From contig NZ_LFVY01000016.1 in assembly GCF_001050155.1 (NCBI RefSeq), positions 62,001 to 126,000 on the forward strand: a DNA stretch of 64,000 nt. Direction: 5' to 3'. The position numbers were made by a program, and so were the translations under genes. Under the pieces are notes generated by a model. It saw only the letters and a list, made by a program, of their open reading frames with translations, had not been told where the DNA came from and did not search any database. Numbering within the stretch: position 1 is the first letter of the stretch; every line of letters starts with the position of its first letter. Origin of the DNA: Nitratireductor soli (GTDB taxonomy: Bacteria > Pseudomonadota > Alphaproteobacteria > Rhizobiales > Rhizobiaceae). This document shows positions 17,011 through 24,834 of the stretch, piece after piece.

Positions 17011-17390
17011 TGGACCTGCCTCATTCGATCGATCACCACATTCATCCACGTCGACAGACTGTCGCGGTTGGGGTTCCATGGTCCCGTCAAATGCCACGAG
17101 AACCAGAGTGCCGGCTCGACGGTCTCCGGGACGGGAGTTGACGCGGAGTTCTGTGGTGGACCTCCATGCGCAAGAAGGAGATCGGGATCCGCCCAGAAGC
17201 AGTCGAGCTGCGCAAATGGATATCCTGGCGGGACGATGAAGCGGATGGTGGTCGACGACTTCGACCACCCCTCCGGCAGGCGGACGCCCGGCACGGTGAC
17301 GAGCGTGGTGCCGCTCGGCAACTGCCGGGTCTGAACGTCGCCGAAGCGCTCCCGCAGCTGCTCGAGCTGCATGTCGAACACGCCGGGCAT
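17007..17390 (-). CDS. Prokaryotic E2-like (UBC-fold) protein
   Basis: A 127-aa protein of the bacterial E2 family that accompanies multi-ubiquitin proteins. UBC-like landmarks are IRFIVPPGYPFAQLDCFW (50-66) and the C-terminal helix WNPNRDSLSTWMNVVIDRM. The single cysteine, C64, lies in the strand before, not after, the place of the classical E2 catalytic cysteine; this is either an alternative active site or not catalytic. Start overlaps the multi-ubiquitin stop by one base. Expected to take the activated ubiquitin-like protein from the E1. Confidence 0.8.
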   Translation of the reverse strand: MPGVFDMQLEQLRERFGDVQTRQLPSGTTLVTVPGVRLPEGWSKSSTTIRFIVPPGYPFAQLDCFWADPDLLLAHGGPPQNSASTPVPETVEPALWFSWHLTGPWNPNRDSLSTWMNVVIDRMRQVQ

Positions 17391-18133
17391 CAGCCGAAAT
17401 TCGCCTTGGGGACCGACGAGAAACGGCGGACACCATGCTTCGGAACGAGGCTCACAGCCTCATCATCGGCGATGATGCGGTCCGGGTCATCGCCCTCGCC
17501 CTCCAGCGACAGGTCATGCTGCGGATCCCAGTCAGATACCATCGCCTTGATCTGCGCGCCGGTCAGCTTCTTCTTATCGGTCTCGTAGGCCTTGCCGTTG
17601 ACGAAGAACGTGTAGGTGACCTTGTTGGGCGCCGTGATGAACTTCTCGACGCCGTTGGCGGCGAGATCCGCATCGGTGCCCGGTTCGATCAGCTTGTCCT
17701 TGCCGCCACGCACCTCCAGGAAGACCGCCTCGTCACTGCCGATGCCGGCGAGCGCACGCAGCACCGCTTCAGGGATGGAAGAACGGCCCCACACGATGCG
17801 CGCCTCGTTGAGCTTGACGCGGTAGAGCGGGTCGGTGCTGAAAGTGATGAAGCGGAAGGCGGCACGATCGCGCAGATCGACCTCCTCATCCGCCCGGACA
17901 TCTTCGAAGTCGCCTTCGGACGTGATCACGAACAGTGAGTGACCATCGATGTCGTTAATGCCGGCCTTCTTCAGGATCTGGCGGCCGAGCGGAACCGGAT
18001 CGTCGAGGATAAGCGGGTGGAAATCTACGCTGTCGACAGCGAGCGAGACCCGGTAGCGACCGGGGCGCAGGGGGCGATCTTCCTGCACGGCGAGTGCGAC
18101 ATCGTCGATGTCGGGGTTTTCGATAAGAGACAT
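17390..18133 (-). CDS. Multi-ubiquitin domain protein
   Basis: A 247-aa protein made of three ubiquitin-like beta-grasp units: about 25-95 (RYRVSLAVDSVDFHPLILDD), 100-172 (YRVKLNEARIVWG) and 176-240 (YTFFVNGKAYETDKKKLTG, the best conserved unit). The chain ends ...VPKANFG with a terminal glycine, so it could be activated without processing or after trimming by the JAB domain. It is the presumed modifier of the E2/E1-JAB pathway encoded next. ATG 18133 follows AGGA nine bases upstream; an 84-bp gap separates it from the helicase gene. Confidence 0.87.
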   Translation of the reverse strand: MSLIENPDIDDVALAVQEDRPLRPGRYRVSLAVDSVDFHPLILDDPVPLGRQILKKAGINDIDGHSLFVITSEGDFEDVRADEEVDLRDRAAFRFITFSTDPLYRVKLNEARIVWGRSSIPEAVLRALAGIGSDEAVFLEVRGGKDKLIEPGTDADLAANGVEKFITAPNKVTYTFFVNGKAYETDKKKLTGAQIKAMVSDWDPQHDLSLEGEGDDPDRIIADDEAVSLVPKHGVRRFSSVPKANFG

Positions 18134-18217
18134 ATTTTGTTTTCCTGTGGACCTCGGCCTGATTGCGTCGGTCTCACAGGGTTAATCTCGCCAGCATCGG
18201 CCGACCGGTAATTTTGG

Positions 18218-21200
18218 TCAGAGATTTTTTTGCAGCCTGCCGTCGGCCACTGGACCGCAGGTAAAGAAGGCGGGACAGAAGGGGCATGTGCGGTCGGATC
18301 GCTCAGGCGTGAAGTTTCCGCCCTCGATCGCCGCGAAGACTTCGGCAAGCTTTTCTGTTCTCTTGCCGAGCGCCTTATGGTCGAACTCGACCCTTGTAGT
18401 GTGATCGTCGTCGCCGAGGTGGACGATCTCGACCGTGCAGCCGGGAAGTGAGTTGGCGGCCGCCATCTGGAAGGCGGCGTCGGCGAGGCCCTGTCCGGTT
18501 TTGGAGGATCGGTGACCGGTCCGAACCATTCGCACGATATGCCGTCCATTAGGTGTCATCACGACATCGTCTGCATTTGCCGAGACGGTAGTCGTTCCGA
18601 GCCCTGTTTGGAGAGAAGGCGGTATCGAGCGGGTTGTACCCGCGCGCATCGCCACGAACCGCTGGACAAGCAGGGTCGCAACTTCACGGTGCAGCCGATA
18701 TTCCTCCCCAGCCAGTGGCCCTTCAGACCATCTCTGCTCCAGCAGTCTCTCCATGTCACCAAGCGACACGACGGAGGGATCAGTGGCGGCGATTTCCGTC
18801 ACGATGGCGCGGACCAGATCGTGCATTGTCGTCATGGTTGTTGGCGTGCGTCGACCGCCGACGCCAAGCACATGGGTGTACAAAAAGCGCCGTGGGCACC
18901 GATCATACAGATCCAGTTGCGCTGTCGTGACCTTGATTTCAGGCCCCAATACGATCGGGAGCGGTTCATCCTCGGGGTCCGGTTTCCGATCCGCGTGCGG
19001 CGTTGCCGCGCGGGTTGTCGTTACACCTAACCGTGCGATGAAATCCGAGGGATTACGCCGGTTGCCGTTCGCCATTCGGGTCGCTGAGTAAAGCAGGAGG
19101 CGGTCCCGGGCACGAGAGGCGGCGACATATAAAAGGCATTCCTGCTCGAGAGCGTGATCCGCAGCAGCCAGAGCGATCGTTCCGCCTTCTCCGCCAGCGA
19201 TCATGCCATCTGGCACCGGACAGGCCGGCTTACGTGCAGTGCTGGGCATGCTCCCCTTATTCAGACCCATGACGTGTACCACGGGGAACTCGAGACCCTT
19301 GCTACCATGGATGGTCATCAGCCGGACCGCGTTGATGCCCTGAGCGGCCAGCGGAATCTGTCGAAGATCCCGTTCATCGGCGAGCTGGACAAGTCGCCTG
19401 ATCCCGTCGAGCGTGCGGTGGATCGGCAAACCCGGCCCCGCACGTTGAGCGCGCAGGAAGCCCATCAGCTGCCAGATCGCCACGCCCATGGCGCGACTCG
19501 AGATATCGTCCGTCGAAGCGATCAGCGCCGCCGTTCGTGTCCGATCGAGCATGACATGCGCCAGCACGGACCAGGGAAGCGCATCGGTGCCAAAGCCGTC
19601 CAGCATGCCGGCCACCCGGCGCATGGCCTCAGTGTCAGCGGCGTCCAGGGTTGGCAACGAGGGCAATGAACCGGCCCAGGCGAGCGGTCCGGCTTCCACC
19701 TGCCGAAGGTGCTCGACCACCGCTGCTGCACCCGCCAGACTTAGCCCGGTCGACAATCCCTGGAGCGAGGCCTTACGCACCAATCCCATGGCCCGCCTGT
19801 CGACGAGCAACGACAGAACGGACAGCAGATCCTTGACCTCGGGTCGTTCGAAGAGATTGCCGAGGTAGAGGACCGGAATTCCGCGTCGCTCCAGTTCACG
19901 ACCCATGCGGTTGAGCCGGTCGTTGCCGGGGCAGAGCACAGCCTGGTCGCGGAAGGCGACGTCCTGAGAATGGCGCAGAATTTCGTCGGCGAGTGCGTCC
20001 GCCTCGTCGTCGTTGTCACCGAAGGTCACATGCTCTGGCGGGACACCGCTGGACGGTCGATCTGCTTTGAGGGAGGCATCGCCAGTGCCAGCCTGCATGC
20101 CCCCGCCGAAATTCGAAAATGCGCCAACGATCTCGGGCGTCGAGCGATAGTTGAGACGCAGCCGATCACCAGTACCACCAGGAAAGTCCTCGGTCCTGAA
20201 TCGCGACATGTTGAATGAGGATGCGCCGCGGAACCTGTAGATGGCCTGCCGCGCATCACCAACGGCCCAGAGGTTTTTGCCAGCATCCGTCAATCGCTGG
20301 AGCAGCCTCACGCTGCTGCGGTTCACGTCTTGATACTCGTCGACGAGGATATGGCTATATGTCGCGCGCAGAATCGAGACTGCCTCGGCATCGGATTCGA
20401 GCAGCTTTACGGGCAGAGACACGAGATCGCCGAAGTCCACCGCGCATGCCGCGAGCTTCAACTCCTCATATTTCTTATAGACAAGCGCGACTTCGGCGCA
20501 CCGCTCAGCGGCATTGCGGGCCTCGGGGTCAGTGGCCCTGTCCAGCATCTCCCGCGCCAGCGCGGCGTAGCGGTCAGCGTCCGCGACCTCGTCTTTCGCC
20601 CGGGATATCGCGGTGAGCATGTCCTTGAGGGGACGATCGGGATTCATGAACTCCCGATGATGGGTGAGGTCCAGTGCGAGATATTCGCGCTCCATGATCG
20701 CGATCGCCTCGCTGCGATCCATCATGCGGGGCTCTCTCGGGAAGCCCAGCTGCTTGTGGTATCTTCGCACCAGATCGAGACCGAAGGCGTGGAATGTGCC
20801 GATCCACATCGCCGACGCTGCCTCTGGCCGCAGTCCGGCGACGCGCTCGGATAGTTCTCCGGCAGCCTTGTTGGAGAAAGTCAGCACAAGAATCGATCGG
20901 GGGTCGATTCCTTCATCGACGAGGCCGGCGACCCGCCCGACGAGGGTCTGCGTCTTTCCCGTTCCCGGTCCGGCCTCGAGAAGATAGGGGGCCCCACGAT
21001 GCCGTGCAGCCTCGCGCTGCTCATCGTTGAGCGGCTTCGGAGGCCTTACCTCGGCCTCGTCGGGGTCCGGCTCGACCGCCGGAAGCAGCAGCGCATCGAG
21101 AAGCTGTAGCGCGACGACGTCGAAGGGGGCTCCCAGCCTCGTCGCAATCTCTGATGCCGTCATGCCGTCAAGGTGGAGTGCGCGAGCCCGTTTGCGCGGT

Positions 21201-21622
21201 AGCAGGAGCTCGCGACCGAACAGGTCCATCTGGACCTCGCGGCGCTGCCGCCGGCTGTAGTCGACGACCCGATCCTCGCCAACGGGGGCAGCTTCCGCTG
21301 GCCGCGTGGGATCGACGTCGTGGGCGACGTGCTCGATCCGGTCGTCGCCGAGCGTGGCGTGACCGAGTTCGTGGCCCACCAGGAAGGCCTTGAAGAAGGT
21401 TGTTCCCGAGTCCTCGTGCCTGATGGCACGATTTATTGGATCGAACTGTGCCCGGCCGCCCTCCAGGATCGCGCTGCCTGGCTCGACAAGCTCGATGTCC
21501 AATTCCAGACCGGATGCGGCGGCTTTAACGAGCGCCTCGGGATCCCAAGGGTCAGCGCCCTTGGAGACCACCTCATCATGAAGCGCCGCAGCACGCTGCC
21601 GCGCGAGTTCGACAGCATCCAT
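18218..21622 (-). CDS. ImmA/IrrE peptidase - UvrD helicase - AddB-like nuclease-domain fusion
   Basis: 1134 aa. The N-terminal ~150 residues are an ImmA/IrrE-type zinc peptidase (HELGH at 84-88; downstream MDLFGRELLLPR as in the family). An SF1 UvrD/Rep helicase core follows: AGPGTGKT (217-224), LTFSNKAA, DEYQDVN near 425, IHGSKGLEFP and YVAASRARDRL. The C-terminal ~270 residues resemble AddB/Cas4-type nucleases: QLDLYDRCPRRFLY plus CPFCPAFFTC give the four-cysteine Fe-S staple, but the PD-(D/E)xK signature is degraded (IVRMVRTG where IVDYKTG is usual). ImmA peptidases cleave repressors or anti-sigma-like partners. It starts 3 bp after the upstream gene. Confidence 0.88.
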   Translation of the reverse strand: MDAVELARQRAAALHDEVVSKGADPWDPEALVKAAASGLELDIELVEPGSAILEGGRAQFDPINRAIRHEDSGTTFFKAFLVGHELGHATLGDDRIEHVAHDVDPTRPAEAAPVGEDRVVDYSRRQRREVQMDLFGRELLLPRKRARALHLDGMTASEIATRLGAPFDVVALQLLDALLLPAVEPDPDEAEVRPPKPLNDEQREAARHRGAPYLLEAGPGTGKTQTLVGRVAGLVDEGIDPRSILVLTFSNKAAGELSERVAGLRPEAASAMWIGTFHAFGLDLVRRYHKQLGFPREPRMMDRSEAIAIMEREYLALDLTHHREFMNPDRPLKDMLTAISRAKDEVADADRYAALAREMLDRATDPEARNAAERCAEVALVYKKYEELKLAACAVDFGDLVSLPVKLLESDAEAVSILRATYSHILVDEYQDVNRSSVRLLQRLTDAGKNLWAVGDARQAIYRFRGASSFNMSRFRTEDFPGGTGDRLRLNYRSTPEIVGAFSNFGGGMQAGTGDASLKADRPSSGVPPEHVTFGDNDDEADALADEILRHSQDVAFRDQAVLCPGNDRLNRMGRELERRGIPVLYLGNLFERPEVKDLLSVLSLLVDRRAMGLVRKASLQGLSTGLSLAGAAAVVEHLRQVEAGPLAWAGSLPSLPTLDAADTEAMRRVAGMLDGFGTDALPWSVLAHVMLDRTRTAALIASTDDISSRAMGVAIWQLMGFLRAQRAGPGLPIHRTLDGIRRLVQLADERDLRQIPLAAQGINAVRLMTIHGSKGLEFPVVHVMGLNKGSMPSTARKPACPVPDGMIAGGEGGTIALAAADHALEQECLLYVAASRARDRLLLYSATRMANGNRRNPSDFIARLGVTTTRAATPHADRKPDPEDEPLPIVLGPEIKVTTAQLDLYDRCPRRFLYTHVLGVGGRRTPTTMTTMHDLVRAIVTEIAATDPSVVSLGDMERLLEQRWSEGPLAGEEYRLHREVATLLVQRFVAMRAGTTRSIPPSLQTGLGTTTVSANADDVVMTPNGRHIVRMVRTGHRSSKTGQGLADAAFQMAAANSLPGCTVEIVHLGDDDHTTRVEFDHKALGKRTEKLAEVFAAIEGGNFTPERSDRTCPFCPAFFTCGPVADGRLQKNL

Positions 21623-21625
21623 GGG

Positions 21626-22216
21626 TCAATCCTGTGAGGCCAGCAACTGCTGCCGTCGCTCATCCGGCACCTTGCACTGCTTGAGCAGGTCCTCGAACGT
21701 GATTTTCTCCTGCTCGGCGGATGGAGCATCGTCGGCTTTGTAGCTGATGCCCGGAGCAAGTCGAGGTGGTGCTGCCATGAAGCGGCGCAGGTCGTCCACG
21801 GTATAGCGGAGGCCGCGCGCAAGAGCGTCGACGAACCACGCGGGCACGCTGGCGATGTCCACAAGCCGGGAGCTAAACCCCTGGATCACCCCGCTGGGCA
21901 CATCAAGGGCGCGGCGAAGCCTTACCAGCTCCTGGGGCGAGACGTTGGCGAAGGGGTCGACCACCGCGGCGGATGCCTGAACCGGTGACGTCGCTCGGAA
22001 GGCTGCAAGGGACGCTTCTACCCATGCCTCATCGGCCGGCGCGGTGATCTCTCCAGTTGCGCGCTGCAGTCTGAGATCAAGGGATAGGTCGATCAACTCG
22101 CCCGAAAGATGTGGGTATAGCTGAAGGTAGCGGTCAAGAGTCGCATTGTCGTGCGCCTGCTCAACTGCGAATGCGAGGAGGATCTCCTCTGCGCTGTCGT
22201 TGCGGCTGTCAGTCAT
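21626..22216 (-). CDS. Hypothetical protein, possible regulator partner of sigma-like factor
   Basis: A 196-aa acidic, mostly helical protein. The N-terminal third (DSAEEILLAFAVEQAHDN, LYPHLSGELIDLSLDLRL) and the segment ANVSPQELVRLRRALDVPSG, which looks HTH-like, are the only features. No membrane span. ATG 22216 has GGAG six bases upstream, better than the 22228 start. It overlaps the sigma-like gene by 8 bases and is followed after 3 bases by the ImmA-helicase fusion, so it may be an anti-sigma or repressor that the ImmA domain cleaves; this is inference from position. Confidence 0.6.
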   Translation of the reverse strand: MTDSRNDSAEEILLAFAVEQAHDNATLDRYLQLYPHLSGELIDLSLDLRLQRATGEITAPADEAWVEASLAAFRATSPVQASAAVVDPFANVSPQELVRLRRALDVPSGVIQGFSSRLVDIASVPAWFVDALARGLRYTVDDLRRFMAAPPRLAPGISYKADDAPSAEQEKITFEDLLKQCKVPDERRQQLLASQD

Positions 22217-23021
22217 GGTTGTCTCCAATCGACAGAGCTTGGCGTATCAGTCGGTATGCTTCGTCACGTCTATTCCGAACCGTTTTCTCGGATTTGACGC
22301 CGATCGCCTTTCGAATGGTCATGACGCTATCGTCCGACGAATCGATTGGCATGTCCCTCATGATCAACTCAACGACTCTGCGTAACTTGTCTGGCAGGGA
22401 CCTAATCGCGTCGGCTACGCGCGACCGGTAAATCGGATCGTCAGACAGCAATTCCTCTTTGAGGTCTAAACTCCCGACCGCGCGCTCTACCGCCAGCGAG
22501 GGTTCGTTTGTCTCCTGGTCAGCCTCAATGGCTTCGGTGCGCGCCGCCTGTCTCCTCGCCCTGTGCATGGATGTCGTGCGGAGCGCTACAATGGCACCGG
22601 CAAACATGACCTCGAAATAGTCGAGGGCAGACCCTGGCTCGGCTCGATCCTCGATCAACTTGCGGACGAAGGTATCCCTTACCCTATCGCGAGCATCTGC
22701 GGCATGGACCCTCTCGGACACGTCGATGCGCTCGCCGCCGACGCGTGGCAGTGCCGATGAGAGTCGGCGCATGAGTTCGCGGTAGAGATCGTTGAAATAG
22801 CTTTCGTCGTTGTCATGCCGCGTGTCGCGTATCAGATAGACGATACACTCGGACTTCACGTAGAGCGGTGATGACGTCTCGCGGATCTTCAAGGCAGCGA
22901 TGATTTCCTCGCGCGACTGCTCAATGAGTCTCGCCAGCGCTTCCTCAACATCCGTGCGACGGCTGTAGAGCGCCCCGTCGGATCTGCGTTTCGTTAATGG
23001 CTTTACGTGTCGCGTGTCCAA
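22209..23021 (-). CDS. Sigma-factor-like protein (ECF/sigma region 4-like)
   Basis: A 270-aa protein. The C-terminal part (about 195-262: ADAIRSLPDKLRRVVELI, then KAIGVKSEKTVRNRRDEAY) has the layout of sigma region 4, with 'SLP.K.R.V..L' followed by an HTH. The N-terminal ~180 residues are helical and only loosely like region 2, so it may be an unusual sigma or a sigma-derived regulator. Start is TTG 23021 after a very strong GGGAGGGGG. It is the first gene of the seven-gene ubiquitin-like operon and may drive it or an outside target. Confidence 0.65.
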   Translation of the reverse strand: MDTRHVKPLTKRRSDGALYSRRTDVEEALARLIEQSREEIIAALKIRETSSPLYVKSECIVYLIRDTRHDNDESYFNDLYRELMRRLSSALPRVGGERIDVSERVHAADARDRVRDTFVRKLIEDRAEPGSALDYFEVMFAGAIVALRTTSMHRARRQAARTEAIEADQETNEPSLAVERAVGSLDLKEELLSDDPIYRSRVADAIRSLPDKLRRVVELIMRDMPIDSSDDSVMTIRKAIGVKSEKTVRNRRDEAYRLIRQALSIGDNHD

Positions 23022-23156
23022 AATCCCCCTCCCAAAAATTCATCCCCAATACTTTAGCTGTCAATGGAAAAGGCAGTTTTGATAAGACGCACCGGATCCA
23101 ACGATATATCCTTCCACTCATATACTTGTTGCTGTTTATAGCCTTAATTTCCAGCA

Positions 23157-24086
23157 TCACGCCCCATCATAGCTGCGATCCATCAGAGGTTTCGCTTTGT
23201 CCAACGTGGCGACGTCAGTGATGATGATTTCAAGGTCGCCAGTGCCGAAGTGACCGATATTGCGCACGTCGCGGGTAAAACCCGGCTCAAGTTGTATGGT
23301 GGCCGGATCGACCTTGACGAAAACTTTGAGGTGCCTGATCTGCGGCTTGACCTCGACGCACGCAAAGTTCTTCAGGCGGCGGAAGGCGACATAGTTGTCT
23401 AGGGTCTTCAGCTCGACATCATCGCCTAGCGCCAGCAGGTACGCCTTCGTTGCCTCGTAGAGATCGACAAGATCTTGGTCGGCATCCGCGAGGTACTGCG
23501 TAACAGTCTTCTGGCGCGACCGAGGTCGCATCGCCGCAGGCTCGCCTTGGGCGTCAACGCTGGCGGAGATTTCGCGCGCGGGCCGCTCCGATGCCGAGGT
23601 CAGCAGTTCGAACAGCAACAGTTCGTCACCAAAGCGGCGATAGCGAACCAGCGCGATATTTCGGTTCATCTGGTTGACCGCATGAGCATCGTATTTTGTG
23701 AAATCACCCGCGATGCAGATCAGCCGGGGCGTCGTCCAATCGACGGCCTTCGCCTCTTCGGCGCCGAAGCGCTCCAGAACAAGCCATTCGAAATCACGGC
23801 GGTGATCCATCAGCCAGTCGAGGTAGAATAAGCCTTGGTTGATGACGTTCTCATTGCTGGCCCGTTTGTACTCGACGATCACTGGCGAACCATTCTCGTC
23901 TATGCCCAGCGAATCCATGCGTCCGCCGTTTGTCGTCGGAAACTCCGATGCAAGAAACCGCACACCGAGGAACGCTTCCATGTTGCGTTCAATAAGGGTC
24001 TGCAACGACTTCTCCAGCGCAACCGCGCTGCCGCGAAGCTCTGTGACCGAAGCACTGTCCGTGCGAAATAGTTTTATATCGCTCAT
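23157..24086 (-). CDS. DUF5655/NucS-like nuclease domain protein
   Basis: About 309 aa. The N-terminal half resembles NucS/DUF91-type PD-(D/E)xK nucleases: GGRMDSLGID, then SPVIVEYKRASNE (acidic residue, then E-Y-K) and NQGLFYLDWLMDHR. The C-terminal ~110 residues (YLLALGDDVELKTLDNYVAF, LKVFVKVDP) are the DUF5655 domain. ATG 24086 has GGTGA seven bases upstream and lies 7 bases after the metallopeptidase stop, so a longer TTG start at 24125 is rejected. Last gene of the type I restriction operon; accessory nuclease role likely but untested. Confidence 0.75.
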   Translation of the reverse strand: MSDIKLFRTDSASVTELRGSAVALEKSLQTLIERNMEAFLGVRFLASEFPTTNGGRMDSLGIDENGSPVIVEYKRASNENVINQGLFYLDWLMDHRRDFEWLVLERFGAEEAKAVDWTTPRLICIAGDFTKYDAHAVNQMNRNIALVRYRRFGDELLLFELLTSASERPAREISASVDAQGEPAAMRPRSRQKTVTQYLADADQDLVDLYEATKAYLLALGDDVELKTLDNYVAFRRLKNFACVEVKPQIRHLKVFVKVDPATIQLEPGFTRDVRNIGHFGTGDLEIIITDVATLDKAKPLMDRSYDGA

Positions 24087-24093
24087 ACAAAAA

Positions 24094-24834
24094 TCACCAA
24101 ATGAACTGGTGCCCCATTCTATCAAGTCTTCTTAGGCGATCCTCGTAGTCCGGCATGATCGTTTCCAACGACCGCCAAAATCGCCGTGAATGATTGTGCT
24201 CAAGAACGTGACAAGCCTCGTGTGCAATAACGTAGTCGACCAGCGGCATCGGAGCCATCACCAAGCGCCAGTTGAGGCGGATGCGCCCCCGTGAATCGCA
24301 GCTTCCCCAGCGTTTGGACTGGTCAACGACATTGACGGTCGGTGTTGGAATGCCAAGCGTCTCTGCGATCATTCGCGCGCGGGCAGGAAAATGCTGGATC
24401 GCATGCGCTCGGTACCAGTGCCTGAGCCCGCTGCGGACAGCGGCGCGCTGAATGGATTCATGGCCATTCGGCAGCACCGGCGCGACAAGGGTGGAACCTC
24501 TCGCAGCAATCCGGGTCGTGACGGCGGTTTCGTCGGGAATGAGCTTCAGGCGATATTGGCGGCCGAGGTAGTGAAAGGTCTCGCCACTCACAAATTCCTT
24601 GGCGACCGGCTGCCCCCCAAGTTCGCGGTACGCCGCCTGTTTGCGAAGCAGCCAAGCGCCTTTCTTGCGAACGATGCCGAGGACGCGGTCATCGTCTAAG
24701 TCCGACGGCGCGAGGACGCGCACTCCGTCGAAGCCAACAGATATCGCCACGGTTTTCCGGCGCGCCGTCCGCTCGATCAGGAATGCAAACGTTTCGCCGC
24801 CAAAAACGATGGAATGCTGAGCCGCGTCCGTCAT
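24094..24834 (-). CDS. YgjP-like (DUF45/M48-type) metallopeptidase
   Basis: A 246-aa zinc metallopeptidase-like protein with HEACH (205-209), the WGSC phrase (176-179) just before, and C-terminal PDYEDRLRRLDRMG, all typical of YgjP/SprT-like DUF45 proteins. Such genes are commonly placed directly behind hsdR. Its ATG overlaps the hsdR stop (ATGA). Function in restriction loci is not established; it may process a subunit or act in repair. Confidence 0.8.
   Translation of the reverse strand: MTDAAQHSIVFGGETFAFLIERTARRKTVAISVGFDGVRVLAPSDLDDDRVLGIVRKKGAWLLRKQAAYRELGGQPVAKEFVSGETFHYLGRQYRLKLIPDETAVTTRIAARGSTLVAPVLPNGHESIQRAAVRSGLRHWYRAHAIQHFPARARMIAETLGIPTPTVNVVDQSKRWGSCDSRGRIRLNWRLVMAPMPLVDYVIAHEACHVLEHNHSRRFWRSLETIMPDYEDRLRRLDRMGHQFIW

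Noticed and set aside
17011-17436. N-terminal extension of the JAB-E1 frame
   Set aside because: It is the E2 gene in another frame; arginine/alanine-rich and without domain. The true start is ATG 17010.
23036-23064. Sigma-70 promoter TTGACA-N17-GAATTT for the sigma-like gene
   Set aside because: Transcription would start at about the ribosome site, leaving no leader; -10 match is poor.
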